Shown here: one piece after another, positions 43,501 through 57,762 of the stretch | Layout of the letters: each line of letters opens with the position of its first letter | How positions within the stretch are numbered: the first letter of the stretch is position 1 | NCBI RefSeq assembly: GCF_040581485.1 | Contig: NC_090131.1 | Coordinates: 6,200,001 to 6,264,000 of the forward strand | Direction: 5' to 3' | DNA: 64,000 nt | DNA from: Linepithema humile | Lineage: Eukaryota > Arthropoda > Insecta > Hymenoptera > Formicidae | Translations under genes and position numbers: made by a program | The notes under the pieces: model-generated | Database searches by the model: none | What the model saw: only the letters and a program-made list of their open reading frames with translations | Told to the model about the DNA's origin: nothing

Positions 43501-45768
43501 ATGCTATATTTTTATTTTCTACATTTCTCTGTTATTTTCTTTCTTTTTGTTGTAGTATTAATTTTCTTACGTTATTTTATTGCAATATTTTTTGAGCTCT
43601 GCGCGATATTCGTGTTTTCAGCATTCCTAAATTAGAAAACAAACTTGTTTTGCTGTTGTTATTATCGAAAATATTCAAAGCATCTTACACAAGCAACGGA
43701 CATAAAAATAAAGCGAGGCTTTCTCACATCGTAATGTTTCAGAAACTCTTGAAACAATCTTAAGGATCCGGACAATTAGCATCAATATATCTCAGCGCTT
43801 TAGCTGTAAAGCTACAAACATGTAGGAGAAACTTTGTCCCACACCTAATTAAATTCGTGGCGAGATGCCGTGGTCGACAATCACCTAGCCGATCGAACGT
43901 CTTTTGGCGGCGTTCTTTTTCTGAGAAACCCGCGGAGTTCTTCGGAGCCCGAACGACCGAAACAGGAAATACCCGAACGTCTATTGCGAGGCCAAACACG
44001 ACAAATCTATCGCGTGATCGCTAATGTCATAAATTTTACCAAGATAAAAATCGGTAGAGCGCAACCGCGATAAATAACACGTGGTCGAAAACAAATTTAT
44101 AGGTCGTAATCTTAAAGGCCACAATAAAACGCTCGCTAATAAAAAAAAAATCCTGTTTTCCATAAAGACTCGAGTTCGTAAAATAGTTCGTCTTAATTAC
44201 GAGCCTGACAAGATGTAAGATAATCTCTCTATAATACAAGGAAGCGCAGGAATTCGTATTTAAAATAATTCTTTTCTTCGAAATTTTTGTAGCGTGAAAG
44301 TGTTTTGATAGTAAAAGTTAATCTTCTTTGCGAGTGTCTCTCGTTCGAAATGTCATCGATGAGATCGGTAACGACCGACGAAATCCGATTTTCCACGGTA
44401 TCTTTGTCCCTCTTGAATTTTCTATACGCCAAATTTCCCGGTCCATACCTACCCGGTTTAGTATCTATTTTCTTTTCCTTTTTCTTTTCGACTTGTGAAA
44501 CGTGTCGCGCGTAAAGAGTCGCGTGTTACGAGCGAAACTGGCGTATCTGGCGCGGCTGATCAACCGGGAAATCACGGAGCTCGAAGGCGTGACAGGGCCC
44601 GTACGAACTGTTCCTTTTCCTCGATTTTCACGCCCGGGATCGTTACAACGGATCCGAAACCGCCTCGAATTCCCGAACGGTGATAATTTCTCCCGGAACG
44701 ACGACTCGCTCACCTTACAACCCGGTCCATTCGTTACAGTGGCTTCGTGGCGCTCGTCCCTCTTTACGTGTCCCGAGACACCACACTTTCTCCCCCTCCT
44801 CACACGTATCGCTTATAAGCGCACGGCAACGTAATTAGCGCCAGTTCGATGCCTTTGTGTTATTCTCGAAGCGTCGAGAACAAGATGATTACCGGCTTTC
44901 GGCACGGTTTTGACATCGGACTGTTCGAAAATGAAAAATCGCCTTCCCTCGCTGCCCTTGTCTCAAGTATTTCGTTTCTTTTGTATGTTCCTTGCTCTAG
45001 AATTCTTTTCCTTTCCCGAAGAATAAACCTCTACGAACTCTTTCGTTGTTGAAATTCCGGATTTCGCATATGTGCAAACGGTGCAGTTTGTGAAAAGCAA
45101 GAGGCCGGCATATAATAATATAGCATTCGAGTATTAATTTCATTCATTCGTTTCTGTGTGAAGATGCTAGATAAATATGTAAATTTCTGACAATTGTTGG
45201 AAAGCGTTCATATACATATTTTATTTTCTGAAAATAATTTTGCTAAATCTGCAAACTGCTATTTGTATTAGCAGCGATACTTTTACTTGTTTTATTGCAG
45301 CAGCAACGAACAAATAAATATAGTAGGAAAATTTCATCACATCTGATATGCAATACGATTTCGCAGTGATAGCAAAATTCTTTTTTTCCGTGTATGAGAT
45401 AATATGAGATGAGTCGATCATAAAGCGCGACGGCAAGTAGCGTGAAGATCCTTTTGCTACTACAAGGTGCGGGACAATAATTACGATATCGAGTTCGCAA
45501 GCAGGACAAGGAAGGACGAGAGAGCGTGGAGAAGTTGGCGAAATGAGGGATGGAAGCGCCGCCAATAGGGAATCAACCGCAGACCCCCAACGTCATAATT
45601 CATCTTCATCGGCGAGGCTGCGCCGGGTTGCCCAACTTTCCGGTGTATTAGCGGTCCGCCTCGCGCACGTAATGATCGTGTCGACGATGGGTATAGGTAG
45701 AGGGAAGGCGGCAGGTAGCGGCGAAGGCGAGAAGCAAAGAAGAATCAATTTTGGTTTTTCTCGTCCCG

Positions 45769-45848
45769 ATCGTCGTCGTCGTCGTCGCCGTCGTTCGCCG
45801 TCGTCGTCGTCGTAGTCGTCGTTGTCGTCGCCGTCATCGTCATCGTTG
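45769..45848. repeat. Imperfect CGT triplet repeat
   Basis: About 25 CGT, TCG or related triplets interrupted by single-base changes. It would read as Arg or Asp runs if translated, but there are no splice sites or a coding frame around it, so it is treated as a microsatellite. Confidence 0.85.
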
Positions 45849-47405
45849 TAAACCCGCTGCAGTAAGAAGCGACGGCAGATAGAGCAAACAAGGAACAAAG
45901 GGCTCTCACGGGGTGACTTGCGAAAGTCCCCTACGGCGGCTTCTTACGCTCCTGAGCGTCATGGGGCCTGTTCAACGCTCATAAAGCTCGGCTAGGGGCC
46001 TCACCGTGGAAAAACAATGAGGCGGCCCCGATCAGGCTCGGGCTCTCTCTCCGCGGCCTCTCTGATTCGCCATGAAGCCAACAAGAAATTGACTACGATG
46101 GCTGCTCTCGCTTCCACCGTCGAGAGCGCCAGCGGCCTCTTCCTTCTTCGCGTTCTCCGTCTCCATCGCGAAACGGGTGGAAGAGAGTGAGAGACTCTGC
46201 GTTCCGTCTCGCGGAGCTCCTTTTGCGCGAGTAATCGTCGCGCAATAACTAAGGAAGATCCTTCGGCTTCTAGGAAAATAGGCAAAGCCGTTTGAACTTG
46301 CCATAAACGCAAACGCGTTCTTCTTCGTCTTGCTCCTCCGGCGAGCTTATCCGCGACTATCACGGGAGCGTCGAAAATTTCACGGCGACGTATGCGAACC
46401 GAACGGAGTGTAAACTTCGTCAGGTTTCTCCGAGGCTTCTCACCGAGACTTTGGCTCCTCGCTAATTCGTAAGCGATCTTATCTCGGAATCTCACTTGGG
46501 AGCAGGCTACTAACTCTCGACACCTCGGTGGTAAGTTCTCGCTCTCGGTCGTTCCCTGTCCGTTTCGGGTGCCCTTCGCCGACGTAGTTTCTCTCTCTCT
46601 TTCTCTCTTTCTTTTTCTCAAAGAGACGCAACAGGATACAGAAAAAAAAGAAAGATAGAGAGCCTCTCTCGCGCGGACATATCTCAACTTCCACCCGTGC
46701 AGATCGGCCGAGCAGATAGGCGGGAGAACCGCCAGCGTCTTTCTTGCGACTCCGAGCTTCGGGGGAGACCGAAAGTGTCTTGGAAAACGTCCGCTGCCGC
46801 CGTAAATCGTGATACATTGCCGCGCGGAGCGGCGCGCAGGATGTGAAACTGGAGCGGCGCGCAAGGTCGACGCCCCCCGTCGACTTTTCGGCGCAGATCT
46901 TTCCTCGGCCGGCGATCCTTTTTCTTCTTCGACATAGTCGGTATCTCTGTGCTTTCGGGAAACGAGGAAAAAGAACAGACGTGGGACAAGAGTGAGGAAC
47001 GTGAGCTATAAGCGGACGTGGAGGGAGAGAAATCTGGTAAATGCGGCAGTAAATCTGGCGGATAGACCTATTATAAGTTTATTACCGACTTTCCTCGACG
47101 CGCGACACTTCTTTGGATACGAGCCGAGAATCCGAGGCGAAACCTGTTACACCCGCGGCATCTACCGAGAAAACGACGGGAAGGAGAGAGAAAGAAATAG
47201 GAGATGATGTTATATATCATGGGTCATTAGTTATCTTAGTTTACTGGAAAAAACGTTACGGCCTTCGAGCTGTTTGGCTTCGGTTAACATCCATCGCAGG
47301 CAGTAAATAATCCGATTCCGTAATTACGTATGCCATGCGTCCTCCTAATTAATGTACAGCGGTAAAAAAAACCGTTGTTGGAGATTTCGGCGTTAATAAT
47401 CGGCA

Positions 47406-47430
47406 TATGCGAACCGATGCGGTTCGCATA
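47406..47430. repeat. Perfect inverted repeat, 11-bp arms, 3-nt loop
   Basis: TATGCGAACCG, loop ATG, then its exact complement. It lies in non-coding DNA without a gene or T-tract beside it. Confidence 0.75.
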
Positions 47431-47644
47431 GCTTGAATTCTCGTCCGATTTCGTTGCGATTGGGGAACGTCGAAAAACGCGGTGTGCAGAAGAACGTAAA
47501 ATTACGTGCGCGAGAAAAATTGCAGAACCGGACTGTCGGCTGGCCGAGACACGGGAGTAACTGTGCGACCGCTTGATTTTGTAAATCACGATGCAGTAAT
47601 TATTCGGCGTTAACTCAAAGCGAATTCTCCGCTTCATCTCTTTC

Positions 47645-47664
47645 GCTCTCTCTCTCTCTCTCTC
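47645..47664. repeat. CT dinucleotide microsatellite
   Basis: About ten CT units followed by CGCTCGCTCTT. In insects GA/CT tracts of this kind can bind GAGA-type factors; no further evidence is present. Confidence 0.8.
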
Positions 47665-50600
47665 GCTCGCTCTTGCGCGGGCGCGCGAGCGGCTACTCAC
47701 GACGCGTTGAGTTTTTCGAGCATGCCGGATATTCGGGCCTCGCTGACGGGCCCCACCGAGCGTTTCCCCGTGACGGAGGTGGAGCGAAGGGGCCCCGAGG
47801 GTTTAATAACACCGTGGGTCCCGGCATAACCGACCGAGACCGACCGGGCCCCTCCCCCCAACCCCTTTTGGCATATATATAGCAATTAGGCCGTGGAACG
47901 TCTCTATCCCGAGCCGCGGCGGCCTTCCCAGCCATGATTAGAGGACATACGCACGCGGTGGGGGCCCTGCGCCGTTCACCACGAGATTAAGGTCTCTTCC
48001 ACACTACCTCACCTTCCCCCCCCCCCTTCCTCCCGCGCTGCCACCCTTTCCCAGCTGCCCGCGAGGAACAGCCTGCAGCGGCGGAGCGCGTCGGTTCGAA
48101 TTTCGACGCGTGACAACCTCGTAATACCTGATATTTATGCGGCGCTGACGATCAGCCAAGGACAAGTCGCGCTCGCGCGAAGTGGATAATTGCGTAATCC
48201 GCTTTCTTCGCCGACGCGGGGCGAATACTTGCGCGCTTTACGAGCGCCGCGGATCTTAGCGGGAAGATTAAAAGCGCGCGGCGCGCACGAGTGATGAATA
48301 AAGATATCCATCGGCCGGCGTATTAATGATTTTATCCGGCGAACGTAATTCACGGTGATTCCACGAGGAACATGGAAATTAGCCGCGTCGCCAGCACCGC
48401 CTTAGGAGCGAGTAAACACGAGAAGAAGATATCGCGGACGTGAAATAAGGATGAGATTAGGCCTGCGGTTAGAGGTCCGACGGGAGATAGGATCCCGATG
48501 ATGCTTGCGGACGGAGGCCTCCGGTGCCTCCACAAAGATGCCGATATGAGCGAGCGTAGGAAGGATACATAAATAAGGGACAGGTGTATTTCTCGGTCCC
48601 TAAGAAGGATAATCCGCGATCGACCAAGACGAATCCGGCAATTTCTCGTATATCGACTTGACGTTTCGCTTTTTAAGCCGTAATTAGGGACACCTTCGCC
48701 TCTCGTCCACTCCTATATTACATCCTTTTTAGTCTCCGATTCATAAGAACGCTCTAAATAAATATCGTTTAAAGTTAAAATTGATACAGTAATTATTGCA
48801 GTAATTATCCCGGCCGGCGTCGAAACGATTGATTAATCCTTGCGCTGGCGCTCGTTGAATTTCTGAGCAGAAGCGTGCGCGAGAGTTTTATCGAAGATGT
48901 CGGCAGCCTTGTCGAGAAGAGTAAGCGCGGCTCTCGGGCTGCATCTTCGGGAGGTCTTCGCGTGGGGCGAGGCCACCATGTTTCTCCGAGACTCCTCGGC
49001 TCTCTTTGCCTCTTCATTCCTCCAACGACGGCCCGTTCGCTCCGTCCTCCTTTTGGGCCCGGCGTGCGAGCATCGGCCACCTTGGGGCGCCCCCGGGTGG
49101 CGAACGGACCAGCCTGTCTGCCTCGCGCCAGCTTTGCTCTGATGTTCCCGGGGTTCGTCTCTCTTCCCTTCTTTCTGCGCCGTCCTCTTCTTCTTTCCCG
49201 ACCGCATTCGTCGAGAAATATTTAGCTCTTTTGTCGACAGTCGGATTGAGCGTCTTTTAAAAAATATTTCCTTTTCACGACATTGCGAAATATTTAAAAA
49301 GATTTCAAGATCAGAGGAAAGCGTCATCAATTGCCTTCAGCGAGAGAGACGGATTGCAATTGGCGTTTAATAAAGTCTTCGTGCGTTGTCGGAAGCGCGC
49401 GCGGAACGTCATGTCGAATGCGCGTCATTTCGATAACCGACTTGTCTCGATTCGATGCTTTGACAGCGATCGAAAACGGCAGTAGAATGCTCCTGTCGTT
49501 TTCCCACGCCCAAGTGTCGGCGAGGCCCTGTAATAATAAAAGAGGCGCCGCCGTTGTGCGAAACGTACATCGACGGCTCGTTTCGTGAAGATCCTTTTTT
49601 TTCGAGAGCCCCACCGCCGCGTTGCGTCGTGCCGCCGCCGTCGCCGCGCTCCTACCTCTCTCTCCGTGTATCGAGAGTCTCCGACTCACGAAATCCCAGG
49701 AAACGAGGAACAAATTATCTCGTCAGACGGACGCACACCGGTTTGAAGCGACGAGAGGATCGCTCGTTGGCTCGGGGCGTCGAGAGAACGAGGATGCTCG
49801 CCCGCGTACCCCGTTTCTTCCTCCTACGAATCGGTCTTCACCCGCGGTCCCTCTTCATCTTCAACATCTCGCTACGAAATCTCAGCTTTCTTTTTCTATT
49901 CGTACCCGTCCCTCGTCCCCGATAACTAACTGACCCAACGCCTAGCGCCCCGCGTGTCGGCACAGGCGGCTTCTTTCTTACCTGATGTGCGCATATATAC
50001 AGACACAGGCGTGCACGTAGGCACGCACGCACGTTCGTGAGCCCGGCCGTCACGCCAACGACGTGCAGAAGAGGATGATGAGGTAGTAGGGGGATGGAGG
50101 GTGGGTGCCGGTTAATGAGCTAGAACCACGGGGGGCTCGAAAACGGGCCCCGCAAGGCAACGGGGCCTCATCGGTTTTCTGGGAAGTCACGAATCACAGC
50201 CTCTCGGCCGCTCCTGTTACGTTTCCCGCGTAAAAGCTGCCACTTCTTTACGGCCCTCGCCTTCTGTCGTTAAGTCAGGCCGAAGGCACGCGTGGTCCAC
50301 GTTGAAACGCATTCCGCTTTCCTCGTTTCCGACCCTAACGAATCTACGAGATTGCAAATGATCCCGACGCGTGTGTCGACAATGGCTGTATTCGATCGTG
50401 ATTATTCATCTTATTATTCAATTTTATTCATGGTTTCACCTTTGTAAAACCGATGGCTCACAGAAAATGTAAGCCGTAAAATAATCCGACTGTCGAGTGT
50501 CGAGTAAGGATCTTTCAGATTCGTTATAATAATCAAGAATCATTGTTATAATAAATTACTTAATGTATTCCGTTTTTTTGTGTATTTTTTATTTCTCTTC

Positions 50601-53600
50601 CTTTTTTAGAAAATACCGAGAAATCTATATTTGTAATATCGTTAAATATTAGTAAAATGAATAGCTGTGATGTGCAACATATTGTTAAAAATGATTTTTA
50701 AACCAAATCTAAAACACGTAAAAAAATGATGCAATTATTCATTGAACACCAAATAAATCAACCAATCGTAACAGAGAGAACAATGAGAGGAATTACAAAA
50801 ATGCGAAATTTTGCGACTTACTTTTCTTTTGTCTGCCATGTTCTTGGCAGTTTTATCGAAAATTTATTACATCAGAAACAAAAAGAAAAGCGCGGCGGGT
50901 GTCTGTAAAACAAGGTCGTTATTTTCTGACAATGAATATTTCCGAAAATTATTCGAAGAACCGAATATATTGATATAATTTTGTTTGACAGTTAAATATT
51001 TTACAGCAGAATGCTGGAAGATCAATGGCAATTTCAGAGAATAATTTGCAAAATCCTACGGTGCTCACAGTTGGGGTAAGTGCGACGCAAAAGGTCGAGC
51101 GAGAGGAAGGAGATCGGGAAACGTTGACGAAAGAGAGAGTGGGAAAGTACGAGAGGAAAGATGCAGCGAGAGTGGGGTACACCTGACCAACAGGTACCCG
51201 ATGAGGTCCCCCATGAGCAGTCCCATCATTGGCTCGGCCCACTCTCCCACTACGCGGATGCTAAAGGGTTCCAGTCTTCCCTTTCTACAGTCAGCATTCA
51301 ACATCTTACTGCATCTTACTGCTAGGACGCCTTCCGAACGAATCGAGATGCGAATAACGAGATTGAGATGCTACGAGATATCATTGCTTTGTTTTGTTGC
51401 TCCGCTCGCATTACTGCGAGTCAAAAATTTTCGATGCTCCGATCACTGACTCCTTTAATTCCACTCGCATAATTTGCAAATTTTTAAGGTATCTTGCGTC
51501 TCTTGTAAAATACGGTGAGGGACTATTCACTCTAATTATTCGATTAATCCCAGAGTGAATTGACGGAAAAATATCTCGCGGCGAAATTTGCAAACGTTTC
51601 TTGAGCGGCGCGGATATTGCATCAATACGGGCTAATAATAACATCGGTAACGCTATCGTTGCCGGGTAATAGTCAAGGCGTGGAAAAAGATGAAAACCGA
51701 AGCGGCGAATTGGAGGCTCTCGCGCAAAAGGAGATCCAAGGCGGGAAGAAACGGAAGGAGATCCTCTTATGCGCCGCGCGATCGTAACGAGCGCGGCGTT
51801 GTTGCCGGCTCGGCTGTACTTCGCATAGTGCATGTAACACGCGTACCTTTTTGTTTACACTGGATAACACGACTACCATGAAGCGAGGTAACCACTTTTT
51901 GCCGCGTTCTCTCAGGAGCAGTCCTGTAAGACGGATCGATTGGACGTAGCCGCACTCGCATATCGGCACTCTGTCGATTTTAACGACCGCACGGTCCATT
52001 CACTCCGGCCGGCCGTACAAAGCGCTCTCGGCTTTGACAATTCTATTTCTTGTCCGGTTCTCCTCGCCACATCTAAATAGCCGGCGGCGTCGACCACGAC
52101 GATTCAAAAAGTCGACAAAACGTATCGATCGGACACGGCGGCGGGAAGGAGACAGGAAGTCACGCCTGTCGCGCGATATCCCAAAGTACACGTTTCGCGG
52201 CGAACGAACTAATGTCTTAGCAGCTCGATCGCGCGAACCGTCATTTCCTAACTTCTTGCTATTTGTATTTGTACTTGGACGATAGATATACAAATCAATG
52301 CGAAATAAAATGAATGCAAATCAGGGTGGACTACAAATTCCGAATTTTTGTGAATGAATTTTTTAAGATTTTTTTTAACATTTGAGAAATAAATGTTGAA
52401 ATAAAAGTGATAAATATCGGAGCGAGCGATGAAGTATCAGTTCACGCTATGTGCATATTAACATTATGAAGGGAAACCATTGGTGTCGATCGCGGAAAGC
52501 CAATGATTAGCGCTTGTTCGCAAGAACGAGCAAGGCCAAGCGAATATACTTAAAAGCCCGGTAGATCGGCAGATCGTTTGACGATAATTAGGTCCCGCGA
52601 AACGGAATCCCGGAGGAAGCGACGGCGGCGCCCCAGCAAAATCAACAAAATAATGAGTAGTCACGGGTGTTTGTCGGCGGACATGTATGTAACGCGGGTT
52701 CGCGCCTGATGAGGAGGGTCTTCGCGGCCGGAGAATTACACGGACGTGTCAAAGGGTGGGAGGGCAGGGAGGGAGGCAAACGACCAGCAGGCTGAAGAGG
52801 ACAGCCACAACGAGCCGACGGCTAGTTAATGGCTCTCTATGCACTTCAGCCCTTTCCCAACGACGATTATCGTGGCGCTTCATTGTCGCGGAATCTCTCA
52901 TTCGAGATCTATGTGTTTCGGACGCTACGCGTTATTTTTAATAATTCCATTCTCACGGTTTGGAAATGATTATTCGCCGTTGCGATGCATTATTTTGCAT
53001 TTTTTTATTGGGGCAACAAATTAATTAAAAATTAGTTATAGATATATGTTAAATATGCGATACCATGTTGATTATCAGATGATTGAGTGGCAGCTAGTTT
53101 TGTATTAGAAAAGCTCCAATAAATTCAAACGAGTTGTACGAGAAAGGAGAAGCATTACGCGCTACTGTCGAAGGAAAGACATTCATGTCGTAATAAAGCC
53201 GGCTAGTATCGTAAACGATTTCTCGAAATGGTACGCTCATTAATCTCGGGGAAAATAGGTTGTTACAAGAGCTGATGAGATGCGAGGCGCACCCTGCCAC
53301 AAGATCCTCGCTTGTCTCACACGTGCTGCGCGGGAACACGAAACCAAAGGGACGAAAATGCGAAGACAGGCACGATATGCTGACGGGTGGGCGGATGAAA
53401 TCCTTGCCGTCGGGTGACCAGATTTTTCTCCGACTAGTTTGCCTGCGAGAAAACGTTCAGCCATCGTTCTAAAACAAGACTTTCTAAAGAAAAAAACGAA
53501 ACATCCGGAAAAATTCGAGTTAAACAACCGGAAATTGAGTGCTTTGAAAGACATTATGACGGAAACACGATTTTATAACGGCTATTACTATGCTTTGAAA

Positions 53601-53941
53601 AACTTTTCATGAGCGTAAAATTGGCATTTTTGGTAAAATATTGTGCTTTAAAATAGAAACTCCAGCAAGGCTTGAAAGAATCTTACTGCTATAAAATAAC
53701 TTTCAAGTTAGAGCTACACGCAGTGCCCTTAATTATCACAGCTACACAATGGTACTGACTCGCATTTAGAGGTGATTATTCGTGGAAAAGAGAGAAAGAG
53801 AAAGGGAGAAAGAGCCGTCTTTCTCCGACACACCCACGCGCTTCTTCCCTTCGCAGTCGCGCGGGAACGAGACGAAAGATCGGAAAGGGCCGAGGAGTGG
53901 GAGTCAGGGCCGGCTGGTGCTAGTTGAGTTGTCGAGCTGAC

Positions 53942-54170
53942 ACGCATTCTCTCTCCTCGTTCCGCCATCGTCGTCTCTTTTCGGCTTTCGTCCCGGCCGC
54001 ATGCTCCCTCTCTCCTCGCAATCCTTCCCACCATTCCCGATTGATCCGCCTCTCTTTCTCTCCCGCGTCCTCTCTCAACATCTCTCACCTCTTTCCCGCA
54101 AGCTTTCTTCCTCTCTTTCTCTCCCTTGCCTTTCCCTCCCTCCTGCCCGACGCCAGAAGCGTCCGTTCGT
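53942..54170. repeat. Pyrimidine-rich low-complexity tract
   Basis: Around 230 bp made mostly of C and T in TCTCTC, TTCCC and CTCCC runs. It keeps a chance open frame of about 186 codons, rich in Ser, Pro, Phe and Arg, which I do not take as coding. Confidence 0.7.
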
Positions 54171-55506
54171 CTTCCTCGTTCTTATGTCGAATTTTCCTCC
54201 GCGCGTCTTCGCCGCCTCTCTGTCGCACGCCTACCCGACAGCGCACAACCGTAGCCGCATCGCCACACGCCCGACCTCTCTCCTTCTCGGCCGTGCTCCC
54301 TCTTTATGGCCATAGCGGACGTGGTGGTGGTGATGATGGCGGTGGTGGTGGAGTTTCAGTACCGCCATATCCGCCAAAGTACAAGCACCGTGACAGGGCC
54401 CGCATATACGTACGCGGACTTGTGCCTTTCCGCAAGTTTACCACGCGTGATTTTCTACACAGGACGAACGGATCGTTCGTCTAGACACGGCCGCTGATAC
54501 CTAATGTCAGCGTGCTACGATCGCGGAGTAGAATCAAGTGTCGCGCGTCGTTACTTGCCGGTCGGCGAGCGGTGATCGCGATGCTCGAATGCGCTCGCAC
54601 GTCGAGGGTGGCAGTGAGGAATGCAACCGCGGGGGACGTTTGACGCGCCACGTCGGAAACAATCCGACTCCCTTCGCCGACGGTGAACGTGCTCTCGATT
54701 CGCGCGAGCGGCGGGCGTCGCGGCACATTAATCGCGATCGATCGCAACCGCTAGATCTCGGTTGCCGACGGGCTCGTTCGCGCGGCGATAATATACGTGT
54801 CGTGACTTCGCGCGGTACGCACTGCGATATTTAGTGACCAATCGAGCTTGACCCGCATGGATTTAACGAACAGTGTGAGTCACCGGATTCAGCCGACGGC
54901 CAGTGAAAGGAGTCTCTCGTACGGAATCTATTGTACGGACAATTCGGATCCGTCGGCGAACAACCATCTCGAAGGATGAGCGCAGGCAGGATCTCGAGGG
55001 AACAAACGCACGACGACCGTGAACACTTCAACAATCGACCGTGACATCAGAGAGCCGATTGTTCTTAAGAAACGTGCTTGTTTCACGCCGATACAAACTC
55101 AGCGGGATTTTCCGGTGCCGACGAACTGGTCGACAAACACGACTCGAATTTCCTGTTCGATTTTCACCGGGGATAAAAATTTTAAGCTTGCAGAATTGAA
55201 AGAGTGTATCTTGCGAGACGTCCTCGATCTATCTCGATTATTTATTCAGCGAAGGACAGACGAAGTGCGATCACAATAACGCGTTAATTTGTGAGTTTTC
55301 CTCGGAGAACACGTGCTGTGGCTTCTCAGCGAACGGATTATGTTCACCCGTCGTTGTTGTCATCGGTGCCGCAAACATAAGGGCATCAAAACAGCCGATT
55401 TGTCTTGATCCTGGAAGAAGAGGGTGGTAACTTTGTGGCGCGACAGCTGGCCTTAGCAGCAGCAGCCGCAGCCGCCGCCGCCGCGGCGACAGCGGCCGTC
55501 GGCAAG

Positions 55507-55745
55507 ATGCCGGAGAAGGAGGTCGCTTATCAGGAGGCATTCTCGTTGCTGCCGCCGCCGCCGCCGCCGCCGCATCATCCGCACTCGGCCTTCCACGCGG
55601 CCTTCCATCCGCATCCCCATCCGGCGCCTCCGCCGCCGTTTCATCCGCATCACGGACCGCCGCCGCCGCCGCATCCGGCTTGGGAACATCACGCGGCGGC
55701 AGCCGCCGCTGCCGCGGCCGCGGCTTTCCACGCCCCACCGCATCC
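55507..55745 (+). CDS. Probable first coding exon of a Pro/His/Ala-rich regulatory protein (partial)
   Basis: ATG at 55,507 has A at -3 and opens MPEKEVAYQEAFSLL, then runs of Pro, His-Pro pairs (HPHPHP), PPPPP and a run of 11 Ala, ending at the strong donor CATCC|GTAAGT in phase 2. The frame is also open upstream to a TAA at 55,378 through a GCN-coded Ala run but has no ATG there, so the GCN tract is either 5' UTR or an upstream exon joined by splicing. Pro/His/Ala homopolymer runs in a first exon are typical of insect homeodomain, T-box and zinc-finger transcription factors; the DNA-binding domain would lie in later exons beyond this window. I cannot name the family. Confidence 0.6.
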
Positions 55746-57735
55746 GTAAGTCTTCAAATTTGTTTACTTTGAGATGTTGGTAGTCCTGTGAGTAACGGCA
55801 GCGAATTTAGGGAACGTCGGTGCTGCGTCAACGTATACGAATTATCGGCGCTTCGAATTTCAGAGCAGAGATTCTAGAATGTCTCCATCTTCTCAGCTTC
55901 CCAGATATGCATCTTGTGAAGCAACGTTTCGTACGGTGTTGTGACTCGACATAATCATTTCAGATCTCCTCTGCATACTTGCTTTCTTTGTACTCGTGTT
56001 CTCAGTGTTGTAAAAAATTCCGTACACTTGTATTACTTAAAAGTTCAGTTGAATAGCATTTTCATAATAAAGGCATCTATCTTCCGCGAACTCGCGCCAG
56101 CTAAATATACACATAAAAATATGATTTTGTGTATAGATTTTATTGTGCGCAAAGTACCATTCGGTGACAAAAACTATTTACATTCGAGCGCTTCGTGCTC
56201 GCTCACTCGAAGGCTACGATGTAAAGAACGCGCGGATACATAAACAACACCGGGCGCACAATCAAAGTTCCGGCCGAATCTGTAATACACAGCGAAACTT
56301 TCATTTTAACAAATTCATTTCGACGAAATCGGCTCGTATGTCGGGCACACAGCTGCCGGATTTGCTCGTAATTGCTACTCGGCGCTTACCACTCCTGACT
56401 GTAATTGTCCTTACCTATATTTAAGTGAAATTCACAGTCGCGATTAAGTATGAATCAAGATCGATCGTTACGGCATAGTCGTCGATCGCACATGACGATC
56501 GATTAAGATTAAAGAGTAGGAATTACCGTCTTGTCGTATTATTCTTTCGCGCGGGGCAGGCCGTAATATCGAAACTGCGGAATTTCCATCAAACTTCGTC
56601 AATAATTAGCTCATTCTCGATATGAAATCGCGGATACGCGCGCTGAAAGGGACACTAATTTATGCGCATTCACCTATAATTTGCACGTACGAGAGTATAC
56701 GTGGCGCTAATTGATCGCGTTGTATTTTGCGTAACATGATTATTCTTAATGAAAACCGCGGTATCAACAATTTCAGTCGTATTTGCATAAACGACGGATT
56801 CGCGATAATCGTCGCGGCGAGAGCAGATACGTTCGTGCGGCTGCAAGAGCGGCGGGGCAAGAAGCGCGCGTTAACAAGAAGCTTCGACGCGGAGAATTGG
56901 CGGCGATCGGAAAGCGTTGGAACGCCCGAGTCGGATCGAGCGGCGGAAAGAAGTTCTGCTCGGGCGAGGAATCGCGTTACCCGACAGAATAAGCGCTTAA
57001 CGTCTTAATCGAGTTAATTAAAGCCTCCTCGCACGTTTCCACGTTCCGCGAACACGACACGCGATTGCACGCAACGAGATTACCCTTCCTCCCGGCTCGA
57101 CTCGTCCCGCTCTCGCCACCGAGACCTAGGGCGCTCTCGGACGGTGGAAACGGCGCGGCGAGCGACGCAATAATTAGACGCTCCGGCGCGGCCCGAACAA
57201 AGCCCACGGTTTCCCTCCTTTCAGCGCTTCATTTTCACCGTGCGATTGCGGTCATGCGGCGGGATAATAGCGGCCGCGCTATTACTCTCGATAAGGGACT
57301 GACGCGCGTGGAACATTGGGGCCTTTAAGTGAACGCGATCGCATGTCAGATTTGTTACAACGCTTCTCACGAGTTTATAACGCGCGACAGTGTTGTGAAA
57401 CACCGCGTTATCCGTATCGTTCACCGCCAAACCGGTGGTCAATTAATAACGCACAATTAAAGTGACAATTATGCAAGAAGTCGGTCGCTTAATCTCCGTC
57501 GTCTCGGGCGACATGAATATTTTAATCGAAGGGAGAACGGGGGAGGGGAAAAAAAGTCGCATTAAAAGTGTTGTAAAACTTCGGCGCTGATTCTTCAACG
57601 GTATTAAATCAGCCGGCAACCGTAGCAGGTGTTCGGAGACGGCAATCACCGGAGCTCCAGTATGTCGGTCCAATTAAGCATTTAATTGCAACAGTTGCCA
57701 CCCTCTCGATCATCCGTAATATTGTATCGATAAGA

Positions 57736-57762
57736 GGGGGGGGGGGCGGGAGGGTGAGGGGG
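57736..57762 (+). repeat. G-quadruplex-like tract
   Basis: Eleven G, then GGG, GGG and GGGGG separated by one to three bases, followed by a purine-only tract to about 57,787. Four G-runs with short loops meet the usual intramolecular quadruplex pattern. Confidence 0.7.

Larger units (their letters stand above)
36607..55506. other. 3' UTR of the mucin gene, then long non-coding region
   Basis: After the mucin stop this stretch is first AT-rich (to about 39 kb) and then increasingly CpG- and pyrimidine-rich. Reading frames here are Arg/Ser-rich, lack domains and overlap on both strands, as expected from GC-rich non-coding DNA. Blocks rich in TAATTA-like and TTTAT-like words at about 47.5-48.8 kb may be regulatory DNA for the gene that starts at 55.5 kb; this is inference. 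No tRNA or other RNA gene is recognised. Confidence 0.6.

Noticed and set aside
43453..43635. Very hydrophobic 60-codon frame, possible small membrane protein
   Set aside because: AT-rich DNA biased to T gives Phe/Leu/Ile-rich frames by chance, with no promoter or splice evidence.
46001..46864. Minus-strand frame of 287 codons
   Set aside because: Arg/Ser-rich, with several overlapping open frames on the same strand and no domain or splice context; typical of GC-rich non-coding DNA.
53924..54484. Plus-strand frame of 186 codons
   Set aside because: It lies in a pyrimidine-rich low-complexity tract and the product is only Ser/Pro/Phe/Arg runs.
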